A stretch of DNA of 64,000 nt, from positions 62,001 to 126,000 of the forward strand of contig NZ_LAVA02000016.1 in the NCBI RefSeq assembly GCF_000974985.2, written 5' to 3'. This document shows positions 17,264 to 26,543 of this stretch, one piece after another. The number at the start of each line of letters is the position of its first letter. The stretch's first letter is position 1. This DNA comes from Streptomyces mangrovisoli. Its GTDB lineage: Bacteria > Actinomycetota > Actinomycetes > Streptomycetales > Streptomycetaceae. A program made the position numbers and the translations under genes. The notes under the pieces are model-generated. The model ran no database searches. It was not told the origin of the DNA and was given only the letters and a program-made list of their open reading frames with translations.

Positions 17264-19492
17264 TCAGGAGCGGTCGCCCGTGGGTGAGGAGGAGTGTCCG
17301 CCGGTGGGGGCGGTGGTCTGCTGGTGGCCTCCGGGGCGAGGGGTCCGGGAGGCGTCGTGGATGCTGTCGCGGGCGGCCTCGGCGACCGCCTGGGGCGTGA
17401 TGCCGAACTCGGAGTACAGCCGCTCGTAGGCGGCGGAGGCACCGTAGTGCTCCAGGCCGACGATGCGTCCGGCGTCGCCGACCACGTCCCGCCAGCCCTG
17501 CCCCACCGCGGCCTCGACGCTGACCCGGGCACGTACCGAGGGAGGGAGGACCTGGTCCTGGTAGTCGAGGGCCTGGGCGGCGAACCACTCCTGGCAGGGC
17601 ATCGACACGACCCGCACGGCGAGGCCTTCGTCCTGGAGCAGCGCGCGGGCCTCCAGGGCGATGTGCACCTCGGAACCGGTCGCCACGAGAAGGACGTCCG
17701 GCACGTTGCCGTGCGCGGCGTCGGCGAGGACGTATCCGCCGCGGGCCGCGTCCAGGGCGGCGGCGCAGCCGCCGTCACCGCGGTCGAGGACGGGCACGTT
17801 CTGCCTGGTCAGCACCAGTGCGGCGGGACGGTCCCGGTGCTCCAGCACCGTGCGCCAGCAGGCGGCGGTCTCGTTCGCGTCGGCGGGACGGACCACGTCG
17901 AGGCCCGGGACGGCGCGGAGTGCGGCCAGGTGCTCGACCGGCTGGTGGGTGGGGCCGTCCTCGCCGAGGCCGATGGAGTCGTGTGTCCACACATAGGTGG
18001 CGGGCAGCTTCATCAGCGCGGCCAGGCGGACGGCCGGGCGCATGTAGTCCGAGAAGGTCAGGAACGTACCCCCGTAGGGGCGGGTCAGGCTCTGCAGGGC
18101 GATGCCGTTGAGGATCGCGCCCATGGCGTGCTCGCGGATGCCGAAGTGGAGGGTGCGTCCGTAGGGGCCGCCCTTCCAGTTCTTGGTCTGGCGGTCGGCC
18201 GGCACGAAGGACGGTTCGCCGTCCATGGTGGTGTTGTTGCTCCCGGCCAGGTCGGCCGAGCCGCCCCACAGTTCCGGCAGTACGGGGGCCAGCGCGCTGA
18301 GCACCTCGCCGGAGGCGGCGCGCGTGGACATGCCCTTGGGGTCGGCCGGGAAGTCCGGGAGGGCCTCGGTCCAGCCGTCGGGCAGCCGCTGTGCCTGGAG
18401 GCGGTCCAGCAGTGCGGCGCGCGCCGGGTCGGCGGTCCGCCACGCCGTGAACGCCTCGTCCCACTCGGCGCGGATCCGTCGCCCGCGGTCTGCGGCCTCG
18501 CGGGTCCGCGCCAGCACCGCCTCCTCCACCACGAAATGGCGTTCGGGGTCGAAGCCCAGCAGCCGCTTGGTCGCGGCGACCTCCTCCTCGCCCAGCGCGG
18601 AGCCGTGGGCCTTGCCGGTGTTCTGCTTGGTCGGAGCCGGCCAGCCGATCAGGGTGCGCAGCATGATGAGGGAAGGCCGGCCGTTTTCCGCCTGCGCGGC
18701 GCGGACGGCGGCCAGCAGCGCGTCGACGTCCTCGACGTAGCTGCCGGTGCTCGTCCAGTCGACGGTCTGCACGTGCCAGCCGTAGGCGGCGTAGCGGGCC
18801 GGGACGTCCTCGCTGAAGGCGACGTCGGTGTCGTCCTCGATCGAGATGTGGTTGGAGTCGTAGAAGACGACCAGGTTGCCGAGTTCCTGGTGACCGGCCA
18901 GGGACGCGGCCTCGCCGGTGACGCCTTCCATCATGTCGCCGTCGGAGGCGACGACGTAGACGTGGTGGTCGAAGGGGCTGCTGCCCGGCTCGGTGTCGGG
19001 GTCGAGCAGCCCGCGTTCGCGCCGGGCCGCCATGGCCATGCCGACCGCGGCGGCCATCCCCTGGCCGAGCGGTCCCGTGGTGATCTCCACGCCTCGCGTG
19101 TGGTGGTGTTCGGGGTGGCCGGGGGTGGCCGAGCCCCAGGTGCGGTACGCCTCCAGGTCGGAGAGTTCCAGGCCGTAGCCGGTCAGGTAGAGCTGGATGT
19201 AGAGGGTCAGGCTGGAATGGCCGCAGGAGAGGACGAACCGGTCGCGGCCGAGCCACTGGTCGTCACCCGGGTCGTGCCGCATGACGTTCTGGAACAGCAG
19301 ATGCGCCAGCGGGGCGAGGCTCATCGCGGTGCCGGGATGGCCGTTGCCGACCTTCTGCACCGCGTCGGCCGCCAGCACCCGTGCGGTGTCCACGGCCCGT
19401 AGGTCCACCTCGTCCCACCCCGTTCGCTCCGCCAGGGGCGGCGCCACGGACCGGACCGGTCGGGTCGTCTTGCGGGACTGTTCGCTGGTCAT
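17264..19492 (-). CDS. tkt: transketolase
   Basis: ThDP-dependent transketolase of the non-oxidative pentose phosphate pathway; 742 residues, slightly longer than usual because of a Gly/His/Ser-rich tail. The N-terminal domain has [14 protein letters not shown] and the ThDP/Mg site GDGDMMEGV...; the middle domain has the [15 protein letters not shown] segment with catalytic residues; the C-terminal domain carries the usual ATGSEV. The ATG at 19492 follows GAGGAG and is preferred to the longer frame, which adds an unlikely Pro/Arg leader. It stands alone here, not with tal-zwf-opcA, so it may be a second, condition-specific copy. Confidence 0.94.
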   Translation of the reverse strand: MTSEQSRKTTRPVRSVAPPLAERTGWDEVDLRAVDTARVLAADAVQKVGNGHPGTAMSLAPLAHLLFQNVMRHDPGDDQWLGRDRFVLSCGHSSLTLYIQLYLTGYGLELSDLEAYRTWGSATPGHPEHHHTRGVEITTGPLGQGMAAAVGMAMAARRERGLLDPDTEPGSSPFDHHVYVVASDGDMMEGVTGEAASLAGHQELGNLVVFYDSNHISIEDDTDVAFSEDVPARYAAYGWHVQTVDWTSTGSYVEDVDALLAAVRAAQAENGRPSLIMLRTLIGWPAPTKQNTGKAHGSALGEEEVAATKRLLGFDPERHFVVEEAVLARTREAADRGRRIRAEWDEAFTAWRTADPARAALLDRLQAQRLPDGWTEALPDFPADPKGMSTRAASGEVLSALAPVLPELWGGSADLAGSNNTTMDGEPSFVPADRQTKNWKGGPYGRTLHFGIREHAMGAILNGIALQSLTRPYGGTFLTFSDYMRPAVRLAALMKLPATYVWTHDSIGLGEDGPTHQPVEHLAALRAVPGLDVVRPADANETAACWRTVLEHRDRPAALVLTRQNVPVLDRGDGGCAAALDAARGGYVLADAAHGNVPDVLLVATGSEVHIALEARALLQDEGLAVRVVSMPCQEWFAAQALDYQDQVLPPSVRARVSVEAAVGQGWRDVVGDAGRIVGLEHYGASAAYERLYSEFGITPQAVAEAARDSIHDASRTPRPGGHQQTTAPTGGHSSSPTGDRS

Positions 19493-19809
19493 GCCGTTGC
19501 TCCTCGTGACTGCTGGGGGTGGGTTCTGGCGTAGGTGTTCCGCCGCGCGGGGCACCGGGAGCGGGCCGCGGCCTCCACGCTCCGGCTACCCCGGGCTGTG
19601 CGTCCGACTCGTCTGAAGCGCACCTTCTGCCCCAGGGCCCGCGGACCGACCACCATCACGGTCCTGGCCGAAAGCCGGTGCGTGCGAACCGGAATGACGG
19701 GCACCCGGCCCTTCGGCGGTCGAAGAAAACCGCCGTGTACGACGCACGGAAAAAGGAGGAACGGCGGGAACGTCCGCCGTCCTCCGTTTACCGGAGGAGT
19801 TGTTTTCGC
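19493..19809. promoter_or_regulatory. divergent regulatory region with leader hairpin
   Basis: A 317-base spacer between transketolase and the PRC-barrel gene. A hairpin with one bulged A (arms 19755-19767 and 19774-19785) lies just before the GGAGGAG ribosome binding site at 19793, so it would be in the 5' leader of the PRC-barrel mRNA. The sequence ACCGGAATGAC at 19688 recurs at 22688. No clear core promoter was assigned. Confidence 0.35.
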
Positions 19810-20181
19810 GTGACTGAGGATGTGTGGAGTTACAAGTCGACCGCGGGCCGTCTTGCGGGCGCCGACCTGACCGGATACAAGGTCGAGGCGACCGACGGCG
19901 CTATCGGCAAGGTCGACAAGCACTCCGACGAGGTCGGTGACGCCTACCTGGTGGTCGACACCGGTGTGTGGATCTTCGGCAAGGAGGTCCTGCTCCCGGC
20001 GAGCACGGTCGAGAGCATCGACCCGAACGAGAAGAAGGTCTTCGTCAGCCTCGCCAAGCAGCAGATCAAGGACTCGCCCGAGTTCGACCGCGAGAAGCAT
20101 CTCGGGGACCCGGGATACCGCGACGAACTGGGCACCTACTACGGCACGGGCGGCCCCACGTTCGGCGGCCCGCACGCCTGA
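19810..20181 (+). CDS. PRC-barrel domain protein
   Basis: Soluble protein of 123 residues with a PRC-barrel over about residues 12-90 (a GYKVEATDGAIGKVDKH strand pair, then YLVVDTGVWIFGKEVLLP and the VFVSLAKQQIKDSP end). These beta-barrels are adaptor or ligand-binding modules; stand-alone actinobacterial copies are linked to stress, with no known enzyme activity. The tail GTYYGTGGPTFGGPHA is flexible. GTG 19810 lies 10 bases after GGAGGAG, deciding the start. A terminator follows directly. Confidence 0.85.
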   Translation: MTEDVWSYKSTAGRLAGADLTGYKVEATDGAIGKVDKHSDEVGDAYLVVDTGVWIFGKEVLLPASTVESIDPNEKKVFVSLAKQQIKDSPEFDREKHLGDPGYRDELGTYYGTGGPTFGGPHA

Positions 20182-20206
20182 CCCGACGCCCCCACCGGGC
20201 TTCGCG

Positions 20207-20236
20207 GCCCCGGGACCCTTCGACGGGTCCCGGGGC
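20207..20236 (+). terminator. 12-bp stem terminator
   Basis: Arms 20207-20218 and 20225-20236 pair perfectly around a 6-base loop, 25 bases past the PRC-barrel stop. Confidence 0.75.
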
Positions 20237-20295
20237 TCTCGCGTACTCCGGGACCCGTTCATACCCCTGCGGGGCAGGAGAGGAGGGCCATCGCG

Positions 20296-21492
20296 ATGTC
20301 TGCGCGGTCCGAGTCCGAGTCCGTACCCGAAGCTGAATCCGTGCGCGCCGGGCGCGGCGCGTCCGACGGGCCGAGCCCGAACGGCTCCGCCCCTGGAATG
20401 ACTGACGCCCCTCACGTGCCGCGGGATGCGCCCCACCGTCCGTCGATCCGCGATCCGCGCGGCGGGCGCAGGCGGTCCTGGGTGAGGGTGGGATTCGCGC
20501 TGGGTCTGGGCGCGAGCCTGGCATGGCTCGCTGTCCAGACCGTCCTGCGGATCAGTTCGATGCTGACCCTGATCCTGCTGGCCGCGTTCATCGCGATCAG
20601 CCTCGAACCGCTCGTCGTCTGGTTCACGCGCCGGGGGCTGCGGCGCGGGTGGGCCGTCGCCATCGTCCTGACCGGGTTCGTCGTCGTACTCGGCGGCTTC
20701 CTGGCCCTGGTCATCCCGCCCGTGACCAAGGAGATCTCCTCGCTGGTCGACGCGGTGCCGGGCTGGCTGGAGCAGCTGCACGACCACCAGTCCACGGTCG
20801 GCCGCCTGGAGGACCGCTTCCACGTGGTCGAGAAGGCCAAGGAGCAGATCGGTTCGGGAGGCGGGGCGTCCGGCCTGGCGGGAGGGGTCCTGGGCGCCGG
20901 CCAGAAGGTCCTGAGCACCGTCACGTCCTCGGCGATCGTGATCACGGTGACGCTGTACTGCATGGTGGCGCTCCCGGCCATCAAGGAGTTCTGCTACCGA
21001 TTCGTGGCGGCCGGCCGCCGTGAGCGTGTCGAGGGCGTGGCCGAAGAGATCATGAACCGGATCGGCAAGTTCATGCTCGGCAACCTCGTCACCTCGGGGA
21101 TCGCGGGCGTGGCGACGTTCGGCTGGTGCGAGGCCACCGGTGTCCCGTACGCCGCCGCCCTGGGCATCTTCACGGCGCTCATGGACCTGATCCCGATCGT
21201 GGGCTCGACCATCGCCGGCGTCGTCGTGAGCCTCGTCGCCCTGTCGGTGTCCCTCCCCATCGCGATCGCCACCGCGGTGTTCTACATCGTCTTCCGGGTC
21301 GCCGAGGACTACCTGATCGTGCCGCGGGCCATGAAGTTCGCCGTCGACGTCCACCCGCTCGTCACCGTCGTCGCGGTACTGGTCGGCGGGGCGCTCCTCG
21401 GCGTCATCGGCGCGCTCGTCGCCATCCCGGCGGCCGTCGCCGTCGGACTGATCCTCGACGAGTTCGTCTTCCCGCAGAAGGAGGCGAACTGA
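20296..21492 (+). CDS. AI-2E family transporter (TqsA/YdiK-like permease)
   Basis: Integral membrane protein of 398 residues with a disordered, acidic N-terminal ~55 residues and about eight transmembrane helices. The family layout is present: two helices, a periplasmic loop rich in charged residues (about 150-200), then the helical hairpins with GVPYAAALGIFTALMDLIPIVGS (a conserved PxxG region) near 290. Members export small molecules or exchange Na+/H+; the autoinducer-2 label comes from E. coli TqsA and should not be taken literally. It stands alone, convergent with the PP2C gene. Confidence 0.88.
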   Translation: MSARSESESVPEAESVRAGRGASDGPSPNGSAPGMTDAPHVPRDAPHRPSIRDPRGGRRRSWVRVGFALGLGASLAWLAVQTVLRISSMLTLILLAAFIAISLEPLVVWFTRRGLRRGWAVAIVLTGFVVVLGGFLALVIPPVTKEISSLVDAVPGWLEQLHDHQSTVGRLEDRFHVVEKAKEQIGSGGGASGLAGGVLGAGQKVLSTVTSSAIVITVTLYCMVALPAIKEFCYRFVAAGRRERVEGVAEEIMNRIGKFMLGNLVTSGIAGVATFGWCEATGVPYAAALGIFTALMDLIPIVGSTIAGVVVSLVALSVSLPIAIATAVFYIVFRVAEDYLIVPRAMKFAVDVHPLVTVVAVLVGGALLGVIGALVAIPAAVAVGLILDEFVFPQKEAN

Positions 21493-21514
21493 CGCGCGTC
21501 CGGCCGGGCGACGA

Positions 21515-22636
21515 TCAGCGTGCGAGGCGGCGGATCGCCACGACCGCCGCGTCGTCGCCGAGATGGCCCCGGACATGGACCAGCAGGTCGTCCTGGAGCA
21601 GGCGCAAGACTTCGGCGGGGTCGTTCCCCGTCCACTGCGGAGCCCGCTCGGCCAACGGGTAGAAGTGACCGTCGCCGTTGCGGGCCTCGATGACGCCGTC
21701 CGTGTACAGCAGCAGAAGGTCGCCGGCCTCGAAGGGAAACGTCTGGACGTCGTAGGCGGCGATGCCGAAGGCCCCGCCGAAGCCGATCGGGAGATGACTC
21801 GCCTCGGCCGCGAGCGGGGTGAGGCGGCCCCCGCGAAGGAGGAGCGGGGGCGGGTGCCCGCAGGTGATGAGGTGGACGACCGGCTCGTGATCGGGGATGT
21901 CGAGCAGCGTGACCGTGGCGAAGTCCTCGTCGGTGTCCTGCTCCGCCCCTGATCGCCACTGGCTGATGTCCCAGCGGAACGCGGCGTCGAGGTGGACGGC
22001 GAGGCGGGGGAGGGTGGCCTGCCGGTGGGCGGCCGCGCGGAAGGCACCGAGGAGCAGGGCGGCGTTGTTGATCGCGGCCAGACCGTTGCCGCGTACGTCA
22101 CCGATGAGGAATCTGGTGCTGTCGTGGCTGGTCCGTGCGGCCGCGTACAGGTCTCCGCCCAGGTCGGCCTCCTCCTCGGCAGGCAGGTACAGGCCTGCGA
22201 TCCGCAGCGGGCCGGAGCGCTGGGGCAAGGGCTGCAACAGCACACTCTGCGCCACCTCGGCCACCGACCGCACCTGGTCCAACCGCCGCTCGTTGCGGTC
22301 CCGCACCACGCACACGGTGACGCAGACGACAGTGACGATGATCAGGGCGGCGATCTGCGCCTGGATGTTGGCGGTGGACAGGACCCCTCTGAGCGCGCCG
22401 ATCAGCATCTGGGCCGCCACGGCGAGAGCCCCCATCAGCGCGGTGAGGCGGGCGCCGGCGAACGCCACGGTGAGCGCGGGCGCCGCCACCAGGAGCGGTC
22501 CGAGGTGGATGTGGGGCGGCACCAGCACGTCGACGAGACAGACCGTGACGATCAGCGCCAAGGGGATCACGACCAGCGCGGGGGTGCGCCCCGGTCGCCA
22601 GGAACGCCGCAGGTCCAGTCGCGGTCCAAGGACCAT
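21515..22636 (-). CDS. membrane-bound PP2C/SpoIIE-type serine phosphatase
   Basis: 373 residues. Four hydrophobic helices occupy about 20-115 (ALVVIPLALIVTVCLVDVLV onward), followed by a linker helix and a SpoIIE-type PP2C domain from about 140. Metal-binding acidic residues are seen in EADLGGDLYAA, FLIGDVRGNGL, LLYTDGVIEARN and a final GDDAAVVAIRR. Such phosphatases dephosphorylate anti-sigma-factor antagonists and thereby release SigB-family sigma factors; the window encodes a SigB-family sigma factor at 58286 and a broken STAS-like gene at 35540. GGAGGG precedes the ATG. The target is not identified. Confidence 0.9.
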   Translation of the reverse strand: MVLGPRLDLRRSWRPGRTPALVVIPLALIVTVCLVDVLVPPHIHLGPLLVAAPALTVAFAGARLTALMGALAVAAQMLIGALRGVLSTANIQAQIAALIIVTVVCVTVCVVRDRNERRLDQVRSVAEVAQSVLLQPLPQRSGPLRIAGLYLPAEEEADLGGDLYAAARTSHDSTRFLIGDVRGNGLAAINNAALLLGAFRAAAHRQATLPRLAVHLDAAFRWDISQWRSGAEQDTDEDFATVTLLDIPDHEPVVHLITCGHPPPLLLRGGRLTPLAAEASHLPIGFGGAFGIAAYDVQTFPFEAGDLLLLYTDGVIEARNGDGHFYPLAERAPQWTGNDPAEVLRLLQDDLLVHVRGHLGDDAAVVAIRRLAR

Positions 22637-22867
22637 GTCTCAAGCCCTCCGCTCACTTCCGCACCGGGGATGCGCGCCGTTCCGCGGACCGGAATGACCG
22701 GCCCGGCACTCCGCGAGACCCGGGGCGCCCTCGTCCGTGAGGCACGGCTCCGGCGGAGGGCCGTGGTAACTGGCGTTTCATGACATTCAAGGCATCCAGG
22801 AACTTTAGTCCAGTTCCCGCTGTCTCACCTGGGCCTGGTCCGGATCGCCGGGCCGCTGAGCAGCCCG
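22637..22867. other. spacer upstream of the PP2C gene
   Basis: No coding sequence. It should hold the PP2C promoter. ACCGGAATGAC at 22688 repeats the motif seen at 19688. Confidence 0.35.
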
Positions 22868-22910
22868 GCACGTCACCCGGCCCGGACCTGCTCCGGGCCG
22901 GGTGACGTGC
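22868..22910 (-). terminator. 19-bp stem terminator of the glycosylase/ligase operon
   Basis: A perfect 19-base inverted repeat (22868-22886 and 22892-22910) with a 5-base loop. It lies about 85 bases beyond the stop of the HhH-GPD gene on the minus strand. Confidence 0.85.
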
Positions 22911-22993
22911 GGTGGGCCGGTTGTCCCTTGCGTCTCCCCGCGAAACGCCGCGCCGCGGGTCCGCGGGCGTCGGTCGTTCTTCGGCCGGGCCCG

Positions 22994-23647
22994 TCAGTCG
23001 GCGCGTGCGATGACATCTTCCGCGACCTGCTTGTCCAGCGCGGAGCGCACCAGGCCGGCCGCGAACGCCGGGTAGTCGTCCTCCGCCACCAGGCGGGCGA
23101 TGGTGTCCGGGGACTCGGGAAGGCCGAGCCGGGCGGCGCCCTGGAGGGCTTTGGCGTCGAAGTAGGGAGCGACCTCGGGCCAGACGCCCTGCGCCTCCCG
23201 CAGAAAGATGTCCGCTCCGGTCGGCCCGATGCCGGGCAGCTCGCGCAGCAGCCGCTCGCATTCCTCGACGTCCCCACCGGCGGCCTCGCGGAGTCTGCGC
23301 AGGTCGCCGCCGTACCGCTCCAGCAGCAGGTCGGCGGCGTCACCGAGCTGGGTGGCGGTACGTTCGTCGTACCGGCGGTAGTGCCCCTTGCCGAGGGCGT
23401 CCACGCGCTGCTGCCAGGTGGATTCGCTCATGTGCCTCGGGTTGCGCATACCGTCGTCGAACAGGGCCCGCGCGGCGTCCGTGGCCACGGACGCCCTGAT
23501 CCGTGCGGAGAGCAGGTGTGCGAGCACCAGCAATTGGTAGAGCGGCTGCGGCGTGTCGCGCAGGTGGACGCCGGCCTCGCGCGCGTACGTCTGCCCGTGG
23601 GCGGTGAGCAGGGCCTCGGCCCTCGCCCGTTCCGTCGCGGTCGGCAT
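22994..23647 (-). CDS. HhH-GPD family DNA glycosylase / endonuclease III-like protein
   Basis: Cytoplasmic protein of 217 residues with the helix-hairpin-helix LPGIGPTGADIF at about 137-148 and a following acidic DAKALQGAARLGLPE region, as in endonuclease III-like base-excision proteins. It lacks the C-terminal four-cysteine [4Fe-4S] cluster of Nth. The conserved catalytic Lys of bifunctional enzymes is not obvious in the hairpin (Gly-Pro-Thr-Gly instead), so it may be a monofunctional glycosylase or structural relative. It lies 7 bases downstream of the LigD-type polymerase gene, which suggests one repair operon. Confidence 0.78.
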   Translation of the reverse strand: MPTATERARAEALLTAHGQTYAREAGVHLRDTPQPLYQLLVLAHLLSARIRASVATDAARALFDDGMRNPRHMSESTWQQRVDALGKGHYRRYDERTATQLGDAADLLLERYGGDLRRLREAAGGDVEECERLLRELPGIGPTGADIFLREAQGVWPEVAPYFDAKALQGAARLGLPESPDTIARLVAEDDYPAFAAGLVRSALDKQVAEDVIARAD

Positions 23648-23654
23648 GATCGCA

Positions 23655-24599
23655 TCACTCCTTTCGCGCCGTGTGGTCGTCCTCCTCGAGGGTGTCCAGT
23701 CGCCGGGCTGCCCTGGTGAGGGAACGCCGGCACCGGCTCAGTCCCTTCCACGGGTCCCCGCCCTCCGCCAGGCGCTTCGGGAGGGTGCGCAGGGTCCAGG
23801 TGCGCGGGCCGAGGGCCGGGTCGTCGAGTTCGGTCCAGGCCAGGGGCGTCGCGACCGGAGCGTGCGGCCGGGCCCGGACGGCGTAGGGGGCGATGGAGGT
23901 CTGGGCATAGGCGTTGCGCTGGATGTCCAGGTACAGGCGTCCGCCGCGGTCGGCCTTGCGGGGGGCGGTGGTCAGCCGGTCCGGGTGGCGGGCCGCGAAC
24001 AGATCGGCGACGCGGCGGGCGAAGCCGCGGGCGGTGTCGAAGTCGGTGCGGCCGCTCAGGAGGGCGACCAGGTGCAGTCCGCGTGAGCCGGTGGTCATCA
24101 CCGCGGGGCGCAGCCCCAGTTCCGTCAGCAGCTCGCCCAGCTCGCGCGCCGCCCACCGGACGGTCTCGAAGTCGTCGGCGGTCGACGGGTCCAGGTCGAA
24201 CACCAGCCGGTCGGGCTGGTCGAGCCGGTCGGTGCGGCTGAGCCAGGGGTGCGGCGTCAGGCACGCCTGGTTGGCCAGGTAGGCGAGTGTCGCGGTGTCG
24301 TCGCAGACGACCATGTCCACCGTGCCGCCCTGCTTGGGGACGCGGCAGTGGTGGATCCAGTCCGGGAAGTGGTCGGGAATGTCCTTGTGGTAGAAGGACC
24401 GGCCGCCGTACCCGTCCGGATACCGCTCCATGACCAGGGGGCGATCGCGCAGGAAGGGCAGCAGGAAGCGCGCGACATCCCGGTAGTAGTCGACGAGTTC
24501 GGCCTTGGTGATCGCGTCGTCCGGGAACAGCTCCTTGTCCGGGTGGGTGAGTGCCACCCGGCGTTTGCCGACCCTCACAGTCGCTTCTGCTGCCTTCAC
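23655..24599 (-). CDS. LigD-type polymerase/primase domain (NHEJ) protein
   Basis: Stand-alone LigD polymerase domain, 314 residues; it adds (ribo)nucleotides and fills gaps at DNA double-strand breaks during Ku-dependent end joining. Seen: ALTHPDKELFP at the start, the DLDPS motif with two catalytic aspartates (near 150), a TTGSRGLHL segment near 190, and a LYLDIQRNAYAQT region near 240 with the third acidic site. There is no ligase or nuclease domain, so partners (Ku, LigC/LigD) must lie elsewhere. GTG 24599 is preferred since AGGAG sits six bases upstream. The HhH-GPD gene follows closely. Confidence 0.9.
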   Translation of the reverse strand: MKAAEATVRVGKRRVALTHPDKELFPDDAITKAELVDYYRDVARFLLPFLRDRPLVMERYPDGYGGRSFYHKDIPDHFPDWIHHCRVPKQGGTVDMVVCDDTATLAYLANQACLTPHPWLSRTDRLDQPDRLVFDLDPSTADDFETVRWAARELGELLTELGLRPAVMTTGSRGLHLVALLSGRTDFDTARGFARRVADLFAARHPDRLTTAPRKADRGGRLYLDIQRNAYAQTSIAPYAVRARPHAPVATPLAWTELDDPALGPRTWTLRTLPKRLAEGGDPWKGLSRCRRSLTRAARRLDTLEEDDHTARKE

Positions 24600-24722
24600 A
24601 CACATCTCCTGGGATCGCATCCGGGGCCGCACGGCAGTGAGAAACGCCGTCCACCCTGCTTCTCACGCGGGCGCCTTCCCACCGGCCGCCGGCCCCGGAC
24701 CGATCCGACGGCGCCGTCGCCG

Positions 24723-24758
24723 CCCGAGCAGCCCGAGCAGCCCGAGCAGCCCGAGCGG
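24723..24758. repeat. 9-bp tandem repeat, four copies
   Basis: CCCGAGCAG occurs three times in a row, followed by CCCGAGCGG. It is in non-coding DNA, so it is likely a slippage-prone microsatellite-like tract with no recognisable role. Confidence 0.85.
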
Positions 24759-24872
24759 TCCGAACGGACGCGGCGCGGGCCGGGGCCGGCATGGCGGCGG
24801 CCACCCGCCGGGTGCCCGTGCGGTCACCGGGAAAACGTGCGTCGATCCCGACGGGCCGGCCGCCGTGGATCG

Positions 24873-25037
24873 CTATCCGGCCCGGGCGGCCCGCCTGCCG
24901 GATCCGCCGTGGCCGTCGGGGTGAAGGACGACCTTGGTCCAGCTGTCGTCGCGGTTGGCGAAGTGCTCGTACGCGTCCGGGGCCTGATCGAGGTCGAGTT
25001 CGTGGGAGACCAGGAAGCTCGGTTCGGCCTTGCCGCC
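24873..25037 (-). pseudogene. C-terminal remnant of a zinc-dependent alcohol dehydrogenase
   Basis: About 50 codons with good third-position G/C encode FLVSHELDLDQAPDAYEHF followed by a DSWTKVVLHP segment, the typical end of zinc-dependent medium-chain dehydrogenases of the formaldehyde-dehydrogenase group. No dehydrogenase sequence lies upstream: the homology stops near 25037, next to the promoter region of the gene at 25183. The intact relative in the window (39342-40526) has the equivalent end (EEAPKAYAMF...). This is the stump of a deleted gene. Confidence 0.65.
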
Positions 25038-25182
25038 CCCTCGCTGACCGACTACCCCATTCGGCGCTCGCCTCTCGCACACATGAGAGCCCCGGGGCGA
25101 CTGAATCGGAGCGGTGTTCTCGGGAACTCGGCGCATGAACGCCGCCCCTGCCCGCACGGGGCGCAGAGCGAGGGAGTACGTC

Positions 25183-25509
25183 ATGGCGGTTGGATCCAGT
25201 GCCGATCGAGAGCGGCAGTACGAAGACGTCAGGAGAAGCGCGGAGGACCGGGATGAGTCGCATCAGCGGGTGAGGGAGATCGCGTCACGCATGATGGACA
25301 AGGAGCGGGCGAGGTCGGACGAGACGAGGACGGCCGGCAGATCCTCCCCCCAGGACGCGGGGCCGGCCCCGAGGCGCGGTGGTCAGCGCTCGCACAGCGG
25401 CTCCCAGGAGCCGACCAAGGACCAGTTGTACGAGGAGGCCAGGAAGCGCGACATCGACGGCCGCTCCTCGATGTCCAAGCAGCAGCTGAAGGATGCGCTC
25501 GGCCGCTGA
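25183..25509 (+). CDS. Rho-N/SAP-like small DNA-binding-type protein
   Basis: A hydrophilic 108-residue protein. The N-terminal half is helical and charged (ADRERQYEDVRRSAEDR), the middle is disordered and Ser/Gly-rich, and residues about 77-108 (TKDQLYEEARKRDIDGRSS plus SKQQLKDALGR) form a Rho-N/SAP-like helix-turn-helix that often binds nucleic acid. Some databases label relatives plasmid stabilization protein, without evidence. A paralog of the same length is at 34935-35261. The ATG at 25183 follows GAGGGAG; the upstream frame is not coding-like. Confidence 0.78.
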   Translation: MAVGSSADRERQYEDVRRSAEDRDESHQRVREIASRMMDKERARSDETRTAGRSSPQDAGPAPRRGGQRSHSGSQEPTKDQLYEEARKRDIDGRSSMSKQQLKDALGR

Positions 25510-25624
25510 CGACGGCGCCGCGTGCCCCGCGGATGCCTGGAGACGGCACCCTTCCGAGCGGCGTGGGTGCTCGGCGGGGTCGCGCGGCAGTGGGCCGCGC
25601 ACCGTCAGCCGAGCCGCCGACCGG

Positions 25625-26341
25625 TCAGTGCAGGATGCTGACGGCGCGGGCGATCACCAGCAATGACGTCAGCAACGCGGCGACGCTCTGGACGCTCATC
25701 AGCAGCTTGGCGCGGGCGGACAGGGGCATCGTGTCGGTGGGGCTGAAGGCGGTGGAGTTGGTCACGGACACGTACAGGTAGTCCACGAGGTTCGGGACCC
25801 AGTCGGCACTGATGCTGGCGCCGTCTGCGACCTCCTCCACCGCGTCGTCGTTCTCGTCCTGGGAGAAGCGGAAGTCCGCCAGCGGCAGCTCGCCGCGGGG
25901 GAGCTGCGTGCGCGCCACCGGACCGCCGCGATCCAGCTCCCAATAGGCCAGCCCGAAGGCGATGATGTTGGTCAGCCACACCTGCAGGGCGGCCACCAGC
26001 AGGGCGCGGCCGTCCTTCACGCCGGCGTGGATCAACTCGTGGATGAGGATGCCCAGGGCCGTGAGATTGCTGGCGGCGATGACCAGGACGAGTGCCAGGG
26101 ACAAGAACCGGAACGTCGCGTTCTGTCGGGTGAGTCGTCTGGGGTTGATCGCGACCAGGGGAACCAGCAGCAGAAGTTCCAGGGCGGGCACAACGTAGCG
26201 GGGCGCGACCAGCAGCCGCTGGGGCAGCGCCACATACAGCAGGACGGCCACCAGTGTCGCGGCCACGCCCGGCAGCCGGGCCTCGCCGCGACGCTGGTGG
26301 CGAGGATGGCGCGTACGTGCTCGGCCGCGGCTCTCGGCCAT
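25625..26341 (-). CDS. DUF1345 family membrane protein
   Basis: Protein of 238 residues with five to six transmembrane helices. It fits DUF1345: early RLLVAPRYVVPALELLL, a WLTNIIAFGLAYWELDRGGP segment in the middle, an acidic loop with FSQDE, then the diagnostic YLYVSVTNSTAFSPTDTMPL near 190 and a final helix. The function of the family is unknown; the NSTAFSPTD loop is reminiscent of potassium-channel-like pore regions, but that is only a resemblance. Start ATG with GGAAGG upstream. No operon partners. Confidence 0.85.
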   Translation of the reverse strand: MAESRGRARTRHPRHQRRGEARLPGVAATLVAVLLYVALPQRLLVAPRYVVPALELLLLVPLVAINPRRLTRQNATFRFLSLALVLVIAASNLTALGILIHELIHAGVKDGRALLVAALQVWLTNIIAFGLAYWELDRGGPVARTQLPRGELPLADFRFSQDENDDAVEEVADGASISADWVPNLVDYLYVSVTNSTAFSPTDTMPLSARAKLLMSVQSVAALLTSLLVIARAVSILH

Positions 26342-26543
26342 GGGGCCACCTTCCTGCCGGTGTCCGCTGCGACGTCGTAGCGGGCCGCGCCGACACTGTG
26401 GGTTCGTGAGCGCCGTCCACCCGGCACGGCGAGGGATGCACGGCGCGCGGTCGGCCCGGCACCGCAGTGGTGCGGGGCAGCGCGGTCCAGGTCAGGTCCG
26501 AATGGCGCGGAGGGAGGCTGCCCCCGCGGTGCGGTTTCCTGGG

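Larger units (their letters stand above)
24600..25182. other. 583-base spacer with repeat and gene remnant
   Basis: No intact gene. It contains a 7-base inverted repeat (24637-24643/24660-24666) close to the LigD-type gene, a 9-bp tandem repeat (24723-24758) and the tail of a lost dehydrogenase (24873-25037). Confidence 0.5.

Noticed and set aside
22994..23647. Endonuclease III proper (Nth)
   Set aside because: The C-terminal four-cysteine cluster is missing, so only a family-level name is justified.
24723..24758. Origin-type iterons
   Set aside because: The 9-bp units are GC-rich microsatellite, with no DnaA-box-like or AT-rich unwinding sequence nearby.
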